Shown piece by piece: positions 14,522-18,592 of a stretch of 18,592 nt of DNA. The first letter of the stretch is position 1; every line of letters starts with the position of its first letter. The notes beneath the pieces are model-generated. The model searched no databases, was not told the DNA's origin, and was given only the letters and a program-made list of their open reading frames with translations. The translations under genes were made by a program, and so were the position numbers. The DNA comes from an uncultured Clostridia bacterium. Its GTDB lineage: Bacteria; Bacillota; Clostridia; UBA1381. The DNA is taken from contig CAKSJF010000047.1 of the NCBI GenBank assembly GCA_934462945.1, forward strand, positions 1 through 18,592. Reading direction: 5' to 3'.

Positions 14522-15541
14522 ATGAAAAGAATAAAAGTGGTGCAAATCGGAATCGGACATGATCATGCCATGCCGGTTTTAGACCGGCTTTTAGCACATC
14601 CGGAGATTTTCGGGGTAACCGCCCTTGGAATCCCGGAAAAAGAAAGGAAAGCGTTCCCGGATCGGGTTGCACGCTATGAAAAAATAGTTCCCGTTATGTC
14701 ACCGGAGGATGCGTTGGAGCTTTCGGGGGTAGATGCGGCGGTGATTGAAACAGAGGAAATCAATCTGACCAGGTATGCAATTCTTGCTGCAAAAAAAGGC
14801 TTGCCGATTCATATGGATAAGCCGGGAGGGCTGGAATTAGGTGCGTTTGAGGAGCTGATTCATATTGTAAGGACGAACCAATCTGTGTTTCATCTGGGTT
14901 ATATGTATCGGTATAATGATTCCATTGCTGAGGCGGTCAGAAAGGCAAAATCCGGAGAACTGGGGGAAATCTATTCGGTGGAAGCACAGATGAATTGCTG
15001 GCATGTTCCGGAAAAGCGGCAGTGGCTTTCGCAGTTTCCGGGAGGGATGATGTTCTATCTGGGATGTCATTTGGTGGATTTAATTTTGCAGATTATGGGT
15101 GAACCGGAGGAAATTATTCCGATGAATGTTTCGACCGGGCTTGACGGAGTGACCAGTGCGGATTGTGGCTTTGCACTTTTCCGATATTCCAAGGGAATGG
15201 CATTTGCAAAAACCTGTACTGCAGAATTGGGTGGATTTTTACGCCGTCAGCTGGTGATATGCGGATCAAAGGGAACAATAGAATTAAGACCGTTAGAGCA
15301 ATATTGCAGAGAAGAGGAACTGGTCACCGGGATCAGATCGGTGACAGAAGAAAACGGACGGGATTGGCATTGTCAGATTCGGACTGTAAACTCTGCGGCA
15401 ATCAACCGCTATGACCGTATGTTGGAAAGCTTTGCAAAAATGGTTTGCGGTGATATGGAAAATCCGTATGGATATGATTATGAATTAACATTATATAAGA
15501 CATTACTCCGGGCATGCGGAGAGAAAATGAAAGAGAGGTAA
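14522..15541 (+). CDS. Gfo/Idh/MocA-family oxidoreductase
   Basis: A 339-residue NAD(P)-dependent oxidoreductase of the glucose-fructose oxidoreductase/inositol dehydrogenase family. The N-terminal Rossmann fold has VVQIGIGHDHAMP with GIG at 10-12. The E-K-P motif appears as HMDKPGG with Lys100. The C-terminal alpha/beta domain includes FPGGMMFYLGCHLVDLILQIMG, which carries the conserved active-site histidine. The family oxidises or reduces sugars, cyclitols and glycosides, often at C3. The ATG at 14522 is preferred over an in-frame TTG at 14501 inside the previous gene. It lies five bases after the MDR stop, consistent with translational coupling. The substrate is unknown. Confidence 0.87.
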   Translation: MKRIKVVQIGIGHDHAMPVLDRLLAHPEIFGVTALGIPEKERKAFPDRVARYEKIVPVMSPEDALELSGVDAAVIETEEINLTRYAILAAKKGLPIHMDKPGGLELGAFEELIHIVRTNQSVFHLGYMYRYNDSIAEAVRKAKSGELGEIYSVEAQMNCWHVPEKRQWLSQFPGGMMFYLGCHLVDLILQIMGEPEEIIPMNVSTGLDGVTSADCGFALFRYSKGMAFAKTCTAELGGFLRRQLVICGSKGTIELRPLEQYCREEELVTGIRSVTEENGRDWHCQIRTVNSAAINRYDRMLESFAKMVCGDMENPYGYDYELTLYKTLLRACGEKMKER

Positions 15542-15544
15542 ATT

Positions 15545-16528
15545 ATGAAAGCAATTCTTGTAATGAAAGATCAGTCACTATGTTGGAGTGATGTACCCGA
15601 TCCGGTGATCAAGCCGGAGGAGGTGTTGGTTAAAATTCATGCAGCGGCATTAAACCGTGCCGATTTAATGCAGAGAGAGGGCGATTATCCGCCCCCGCCG
15701 GGATGCCCGGAATGGATGGGACTTGAAATCTCCGGAGAGATTGTGGAAATTGGGGAAGAAGCAAAGGAAAAGTCTGATTGGAAAATAGGTGATAAGGTTT
15801 GCGCGCTTTTGGGAGGCGGCGGATATGCAGAATATGCTGCTGTCAGGTACGATATGCTGATGCCTGTGCCGAAAAATTGCAGCATGGAAGAAGCGGCGGC
15901 AATTCCGGAGGCGTTTGCAACCGCCTATCTGAATCTCTTTGTTGAGGGAAAAATGAAAGAAGGGGACACTCTTTTGATGCATGCCGGTGCAAGCGGACTG
16001 GCAAGCGTGGTGATTCCGATGGCAAAGGCATTTGGAATCCGGGTGATCACCTCGGTTTTGTCCGAGGAAAAAGCAAAAGCGATCAGACACCTGCATGCGG
16101 ATGTGGTGATTGATACGTCCAAGGAAAAAACGCAGGAGGTTTTAAAACGGGAGCTGGCGGCAGGTCATGGCGTTGATGCTGCGATTGATTGTCTGGGTGG
16201 CGCGCAGATGGGGGAATGCTTGCCGTATCTTGCACACGGTGCAAGATGGATTATGATTGCAGCATTGGCAGGACAGAAAACTGAAATTGATTTAAAGAAT
16301 ATCTATGTCCGGAATGTAAGAATTGTCGGGTCAACCCTGCGTTCCAGAGCTCCGGAGGTAAAAGAGCAGATTCTTTCCGAACTTGTAAAAAATGTGTATC
16401 CTAAAATTGAGGCAGGACTTGTGAAACCCACCATTTATCAGGTTCTTCCGATTGAGAAAGCCGAGGAGGCACACAAAATTCTGCAAAGAGGAGAGAATGT
16501 CGGAAAAGTGGTTTTGACCGTTCATTAA
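15545..16528 (+). CDS. NAD(P)H:quinone oxidoreductase, PIG3-like (MDR superfamily)
   Basis: A 327-residue zinc-free MDR enzyme of the quinone reductase/PIG3 (TP53I3) type. The family blocks are visible: IHAAALNRADLMQREGDYPPPPGCPEWMGLEISGEIVEIG near the N-terminus, GDKVCALLGGGGYAEYA, and MHAGASGLASVVIPMAKAFG for NADPH binding. The C-terminal end is KAEEAHKILQRGENVGKVVLTV. Such enzymes reduce quinones or enones. In this operon it could reduce an alpha,beta-unsaturated ketone left by dehydration, but that is inference. The ATG at 15545 follows GAGAGAGGT and lies three bases after the previous stop. It is the last gene of the AraC-3 operon; I see no clear terminator before the ssrA promoter. Confidence 0.88.
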   Translation: MKAILVMKDQSLCWSDVPDPVIKPEEVLVKIHAAALNRADLMQREGDYPPPPGCPEWMGLEISGEIVEIGEEAKEKSDWKIGDKVCALLGGGGYAEYAAVRYDMLMPVPKNCSMEEAAAIPEAFATAYLNLFVEGKMKEGDTLLMHAGASGLASVVIPMAKAFGIRVITSVLSEEKAKAIRHLHADVVIDTSKEKTQEVLKRELAAGHGVDAAIDCLGGAQMGECLPYLAHGARWIMIAALAGQKTEIDLKNIYVRNVRIVGSTLRSRAPEVKEQILSELVKNVYPKIEAGLVKPTIYQVLPIEKAEEAHKILQRGENVGKVVLTVH

Positions 16529-16567
16529 AATTTTGAATATATTCCTGTATTTGGTTAAAAATAACGC

Positions 16568-16596
16568 TTGATTTTTTTTGAAAACTGTGTTATACT
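16568..16596 (+). promoter_or_regulatory. Promoter of ssrA
   Basis: TTGATT (16568-16573) and TATACT (16591-16596) are separated by 17 bases, with TG at 16588-16589 giving an extended -10. Transcription should start near 16603, about 11 bases before the mature 5' end of tmRNA, consistent with RNase P processing. Confidence 0.8.
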
Positions 16597-16613
16597 AAGA
16601 GCATAACCAATAT

Positions 16614-16959
16614 GGGGATGTACCGGATTCGACGGGGGTAAGGAAGCTTTTATAGCAGGCAGTGCCGGGTAACGCTTTATTCTGCCCAATTTTTTAAAAA
16701 TAAACGCTAACAATAATTTAGCATACGCTGCCTAACGTGCAGCCGTCTGATCTGTGAGGACCACGGCTCAGAATCAGGCGAATACCAGTGGTGAACGTGA
16801 ACGGAATCTCGTTTCTGATTCCGTCATGACTTTTGAAACTACTAATACCAGAACCTTGGCTGTGTGGTTCGGTAAAGGGAATGTAAACATAGCATAAGCC
16901 TGTAGAAGTAGATGTGGATTTGCTTTCGGACACGGGTTCAACTCCCGTCATCTCCACCA
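16614..16959 (+). ncRNA. ssrA: Transfer-messenger RNA (tmRNA, 10Sa RNA)
   Basis: This one-piece tmRNA rescues stalled ribosomes with SmpB and tags the unfinished protein for degradation. GGGGATG at 16614-16620 pairs with CATCTCC at 16949-16955 to form the seven-pair acceptor stem, followed by A and an encoded CCA ending at 16959. GGATTCGACGGGG near the 5' end and the T-arm (ACGGGTTCAACTCCCGT, 16933-16949) are standard. The tag reading frame runs 16706-16735 and encodes ANNNLAYAA followed by TAA, a typical A...LAxAA degradation tag. The length is 346 bases. Its 3' end is duplicated at 18309-18322. Confidence 0.97.
16706..16735 (+). other. tmRNA tag-peptide reading frame
   Basis: GCT AAC AAT AAT TTA GCA TAC GCT GCC TAA encodes ANNNLAYAA and a stop. 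The resume codon is placed at GCT (16706), after ATAAAC, by analogy with other tmRNAs. The final Ala-Ala is the protease signal. The exact resume codon is inferred. Confidence 0.85.
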
Positions 16960-16961
16960 TT
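16948..16961 (+). repeat. Left copy of a 14-bp direct repeat at the tmRNA 3' end (putative att site)
   Basis: TCATCTCCACCATT covers the last 12 bases of tmRNA plus two bases beyond. The identical sequence occurs at 18309-18322. The 3' end of ssrA is a well-known integration site for genomic islands. Confidence 0.75.
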
Positions 16962-16966
16962 GATTT

Positions 16967-16994
16967 TCACGCACCGAAAGGTGCGTGATTTTTG
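16967..16994 (+). terminator. Rho-independent terminator after ssrA (inside the islet)
   Basis: TCACGCACC (16967-16975), GAAA tetraloop and GGTGCGTGA (16980-16988) form a nine-pair stem followed by TTTTTG. It terminates tmRNA transcription today. It lies inside the repeat-bounded islet, and a second terminator follows the distal repeat at 18328. Confidence 0.9.
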
Positions 16995-16996
16995 TA

Positions 16997-17212
16997 TTAT
17001 TTTATTGGTGCATTGTTGTTTGTTCTGCCTAAAATGTAATCAACGGATGTATTATAATAATCGGCAAGCTTAATCAGCATTGAAACAGGAATTTCTCGAA
17101 TACCGCGTTCATATCGTGCATATACTTGGCGGTTACAAGTAAGATAATCTGCAATTTGCTGTTGAGTTAAATCGTTATCTGTTCTTAAATCGTACAATCT
17201 TTTAAAAAACAT
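16997..17212 (-). CDS. XRE-family (Cro/CI-type) transcriptional regulator
   Basis: A 71-residue protein that is almost entirely a Cro/CI helix-turn-helix domain: LYDLRTDNDLTQQQIADYLTCNRQVYARYERGIREIPVSMLIKLADYYNTSVDYILGRT. Recognition is through the second and third helices (QQQIADYLTCNRQVYARYERG). The ATG at 17212 is chosen because AAGAGGTG precedes it; the in-frame GTG at 17221 lies inside that ribosome site. It converges on the ssrA terminator and diverges from the 77-aa gene. The intergenic region between them has two TACCATATGGTA palindromes, its likely operators, so it probably represses itself and its neighbour. Confidence 0.88.
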   Translation of the reverse strand: MFFKRLYDLRTDNDLTQQQIADYLTCNRQVYARYERGIREIPVSMLIKLADYYNTSVDYILGRTNNNAPIK

Positions 17213-17236
17213 CAAAATCACCTCTTGATTTTAATG

Positions 17237-17250
17237 TTACCATATGGTAA
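17237..17250. promoter_or_regulatory. Palindromic operator 1
   Basis: TTACCATATGGTAA is a perfect 14-base palindrome centred at 17243.5 in the divergent region between the XRE gene and the 77-aa gene. It sits between the possible -35 (TTGATT, 17225-17230) and -10 (TAATAT, 17248-17253) boxes of the rightward promoter, a position expected to block transcription when occupied. Confidence 0.7.
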
Positions 17251-17269
17251 TATAATATTAGCAACAGGA

Positions 17270-17281
17270 TACCATATGGTA
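17270..17281. promoter_or_regulatory. Palindromic operator 2
   Basis: TACCATATGGTA is a perfect 12-base palindrome centred at 17275.5, identical to the core of operator 1. The centres are 32 bases apart, close to three helical turns, so dimers of the XRE regulator would lie on the same face and could bind cooperatively. Confidence 0.7.
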
Positions 17282-17301
17282 CCGCGAAAGAGGGATTTTA
17301 A

Positions 17302-17535
17302 ATGAAAATAAAAGTAGAATTGTTAAAAACTCATATATCCGACTTTATAAATTCACGGATTGAGGATTTTGAAATTGATGCTGATGATATTGCTAATACT
17401 GTTGCAATTAAAATATTGGCAGAGATTCAGGAAATAATAAAAAATGATAGCTATTCAGATTTTGAACGGATAGAGGAAATAGTTTGTGTGTTTGAAAAGT
17501 ATAAAATTGATTTTGGAAATTGTCATGACTTTTAA
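17302..17535 (+). CDS. Small acidic hypothetical protein, XRE-regulated
   Basis: I do not recognise a named family for this 77-residue protein. It is acidic and mostly helical by residue pattern (ELLKTHISDFINSRIEDFEIDADDIANTVAIKILAEIQEIIKND), with a second helix around YSDFERIEEIVCVFEKYKIDFG and the C-terminal ending NCHDF. There is no signal peptide or membrane segment. The ATG follows AAAGAGGG by a good distance. It faces away from the XRE regulator across twin operators, so it is probably under its control. It could be an antitoxin, anti-repressor or defence component, but nothing in the sequence decides this. Base composition is A/T rich compared with the region left of ssrA. Confidence 0.7.
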   Translation: MKIKVELLKTHISDFINSRIEDFEIDADDIANTVAIKILAEIQEIIKNDSYSDFERIEEIVCVFEKYKIDFGNCHDF

Positions 17536-17618
17536 AACAAAAACACCATAAAGGAAATTATTTATTTCTCAAATACGCACAATTAAAATACCACTTTGAT
17601 TGAAATTTTCATTTTCTA

Positions 17619-17647
17619 TTGTATTTATCACAAATGTGTAGTATAAT
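17619..17647 (+). promoter_or_regulatory. Promoter of the MNT-HEPN pair
   Basis: TTGTAT (17619-17624) and TATAAT (17642-17647) are separated by 17 bases, 25 bases before the ATG at 17672. A short inverted repeat (CACA-AA-TGTG, 17630-17639) lies in the spacer and could bind a regulator. Confidence 0.65.
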
Positions 17648-17671
17648 ATTAATATGAAGGGAGCTGATACT

Positions 17672-17959
17672 ATGCTGACAATTAAACAGATATCCGAAAT
17701 TGTTTCAAAAGCCGCACAAGAATATGACATAAAAAAGGTTACTTTATTCGGCTCATATGCTGACGGTAAAAACACACCGCACAGCGATATTGATTTACTT
17801 GTCGAATTTCACAGTGAAAATGTATCGCTTCTGACGCTTTCTTCTTTAAAATACAGACTCGAAGAATTATTTGGTATTGATGTTGATATTATACATGCAC
17901 CGCTTGATAAAGATGCAATGATTGTACCGCAAAGGATGGTTGAAATATATGCGGCATAG
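17672..17959 (+). CDS. MntA-like minimal nucleotidyltransferase (antitoxin)
   Basis: A 95-residue protein of the MNT group of DNA polymerase beta-type nucleotidyltransferases. The signature GS-x10-D-x-D is complete: Gly27-Ser28, then Asp39 and Asp41 (GSYADGKNTPHSDIDLLVEF), with the third metal-binding aspartate likely Asp72 (DVDIIHAP). In characterised MntA/HepT systems the MNT partner adds AMP to a tyrosine of the HEPN toxin and neutralises it. The start at 17672 is chosen over 17654 because AAGGGAG lies between them. Its 3' end overlaps the HEPN gene by 11 bases, the usual toxin-antitoxin arrangement. Confidence 0.9.
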   Translation: MLTIKQISEIVSKAAQEYDIKKVTLFGSYADGKNTPHSDIDLLVEFHSENVSLLTLSSLKYRLEELFGIDVDIIHAPLDKDAMIVPQRMVEIYAA

Positions 17960-18305
17960 AGATAAAATTGCATTAGAAAAAATAGTCAGTGAAATATCAA
18001 TTGCACTTGATATGCTTTCGGATATTTCATTTGACAAATTTAATTCCGATGAAATAATAAAACGTGCAATTTGCATGACAGTTATCAATATCGGTGAACT
18101 TGTAAAAAGCTTGTCGGACGAACTCAGAGCAGAATATAAATCCGTCCCGTGGAAGTCAATTGCAGGTTTCAGGGACATTGCCGCACATAAATATCAGACT
18201 TTGAAAATGGGAGACGTTTATAAGACTGTCAGCGAGGATTTTCCTGAATTAAAAGAAAACATACAGCAAATATTAAAAACGGAGGACGTGAAAATCACTA
18301 AGTGA
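17949..18305 (+). CDS. HepT-like HEPN-domain RNase toxin (DUF86)
   Basis: A 118-residue all-helical HEPN protein. The catalytic R-x4-H-x-Y motif is intact: Arg75, His80 and Tyr82 in FRDIAAHKYQ. In characterised HepT proteins this motif gives RNase activity, and the tyrosine is AMPylated by MntA. SIALDMLSDISFDKFNSDEIIKRAICMTVINIGELVKSLSDEL is the usual N-terminal helix pair, and W-K-S-I-A-G precedes the motif as in DUF86. The ATG at 17949 overlaps the MNT gene; AAAGGATGG lies about 12 bases before it. The stop codon ends only three bases before the distal 14-bp repeat, so the gene abuts the islet boundary. Confidence 0.9.
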   Translation: MRHRDKIALEKIVSEISIALDMLSDISFDKFNSDEIIKRAICMTVINIGELVKSLSDELRAEYKSVPWKSIAGFRDIAAHKYQTLKMGDVYKTVSEDFPELKENIQQILKTEDVKITK

Positions 18306-18308
18306 AAT

Positions 18309-18322
18309 TCATCTCCACCATT
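18309..18322 (+). repeat. Right copy of the 14-bp tmRNA-end repeat (putative att site)
   Basis: TCATCTCCACCATT, identical to 16948-16961. The flanking bases differ on both sides (T versus G before, A versus G after), so identity is exactly 14 bases. No other tmRNA sequence precedes it, so this is a duplicated end and not a second tmRNA gene. Confidence 0.75.
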
Positions 18323-18327
18323 ATCAG

Positions 18328-18359
18328 AAACCGCGCTGTTGCGCGGTTTTCTTATTTTT
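18328..18359 (+). terminator. Rho-independent terminator after the distal repeat
   Basis: AAACCGCGC (18328-18336), loop TGTT, and GCGCGGTTT (18341-18349) form a strong stem followed by TCTTATTTTT. It would end the MNT-HEPN transcript. Its position just after the second tmRNA-end copy suggests it is the original ssrA terminator. Confidence 0.88.
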
Positions 18360-18443
18360 CTTAGGATTTATGCGGTTTTGCGGCTCTTGTTTTTGATTTT
18401 ATATGACGGAAAAGTGTAATCAAAAACCAAATAAAAGATAAAA

Positions 18444-18463
18444 ATTCAACACGATTCAACACG
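18444..18463 (+). repeat. Tandem duplication of a 10-base unit
   Basis: ATTCAACACG occurs twice head to tail (18444-18453 and 18454-18463). The surrounding 18360-18495 stretch is A/T rich with no reading frame I can support. No function is evident. Confidence 0.6.
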
Positions 18464-18495
18464 AAAAATTAATACGATAAGCACTTGATACGAGA

Positions 18496-18535
18496 AAAGC
18501 TCCACACCGTAAAATGGGCGTGTGAAGTTTTTTCT
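18496..18535. terminator. Terminator-like hairpin
   Basis: AAAAGCTCCACAC (18496-18508 region) pairs with GTGTGAAGTTTTTT (18520-18533) with one wobble and one mismatch, and the right arm runs into TTTTTTC. A-rich and T-rich ends allow function on either strand. No gene obviously ends here, so it may be a relic. Confidence 0.5.
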
Positions 18536-18576
18536 GTAAATTCAATTTCTCTATGACAAAATATCTGTTTTTAACG

Positions 18577-18592
18577 GGCAGGATAGCCGAGT
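18577..18592 (+). tRNA. 5' end of a tRNA gene, possibly tRNA-Cys (partial)
   Basis: GGCAGGA-TA-GCCGAGT at the right edge fits a tRNA 5' end: seven acceptor bases, T8 and A9, then the D-stem and the start of the D-loop. The acceptor and D-arm resemble Firmicute tRNA-Cys as I remember it. Only 16 bases are visible, so the identity is tentative. Confidence 0.45.

Larger units (their letters stand above)
16948..18322. mobile_element. Putative integrase-less genomic islet at the 3' end of ssrA
   Basis: About 1.37 kb bounded by exact 14-bp direct repeats derived from the tmRNA 3' end. Cargo: XRE regulator, 77-aa protein, MNT and HEPN genes. The DNA is visibly more A/T rich than the genes to its left. 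A terminator follows each repeat copy, as expected if the element brought its own 3' end and displaced the old ssrA terminator. No integrase, recombinase or transposase frame is present, so it is either a remnant or mobilised in trans. Confidence 0.6.

Noticed and set aside
16718..16960. Leftward 80-codon frame inside ssrA
   Set aside because: It lies wholly within the structured tmRNA gene on the opposite strand and is the well-known kind of spurious call made over tmRNA.
18309..18322. Second tmRNA or tRNA gene
   Set aside because: Only 14 bases match the tmRNA 3' end, and the T-arm and upstream sequence are missing; it is a duplicated end.
16960..18592. CRISPR array or transposon ends
   Set aside because: No regularly spaced repeats and no terminal inverted repeats were seen; the repeats present are the 14-bp att pair, the operators and a single tandem 10-mer.

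Overview
The window looks like a chromosomal segment of an anaerobic Firmicute, probably class Clostridia. The grounds are strong GGAGG-type ribosome sites, GTG and TTG starts, a YnzC-type small protein, AsnA next to AsnRS, and a one-piece tmRNA coding a tag that ends LAYAA. No species is claimed. I worked only from the sequence and ran no searches.

Region 1 (about 176-8254) is a conserved, rightward housekeeping block. A consensus promoter (TTGAAA-17-TATAAT) leads into ynzC-like, asnA, asnS, a membrane-anchored TPR protein, a GNAT acetyltransferase, rarA, a zinc-ribbon/TM2 protein, glutamine-dependent NAD+ synthetase and smpB. Gaps are short, and the block ends at a strong bidirectional terminator that overlaps the next gene's stop codon.

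Region 2 (about 8254-16528) is an accessory, probably carbohydrate- or cyclitol-related, catabolic block built from three divergent modules, each with one AraC regulator and its enzymes. They are sialidase-like propeller / AraC-1, AraC-2 / SDR plus a divergent type I dehydroquinase-like protein, and AraC-3 / zinc-less MDR plus Gfo/Idh/MocA plus PIG3-like quinone oxidoreductase. All three enzyme promoters have the same extended -10 (TATG[C/G]TA) followed by an A-tract, and all have poor -35 boxes. The AraC-2 and AraC-3 promoters are consensus, and their -35 boxes lie inside the divergent enzyme promoter. No transporter is present. The block lies between smpB and ssrA, which are neighbours in many Firmicutes.

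Region 3 (16529-18592) holds the tmRNA gene and a small AT-rich islet. The last 14 bases around the tmRNA 3' end recur exactly at 18309-18322, just after a HEPN toxin gene. Each copy is followed by its own rho-independent terminator. Between the copies are an XRE regulator, an unrecognised 77-aa protein, two palindromic operators 32 bp apart, and a MntA/HepT-type nucleotidyltransferase-HEPN pair. No integrase is present. This has the form of a minimal genomic islet inserted at the 3' end of ssrA. The window ends in the first bases of what looks like a tRNA, possibly tRNA-Cys.

The points most worth a second look are the three-module AraC circuit with shared promoter design, the dehydroquinase-like enzyme that keeps its His/Lys pair but lost the substrate-binding motif, and the integrase-less ssrA islet.
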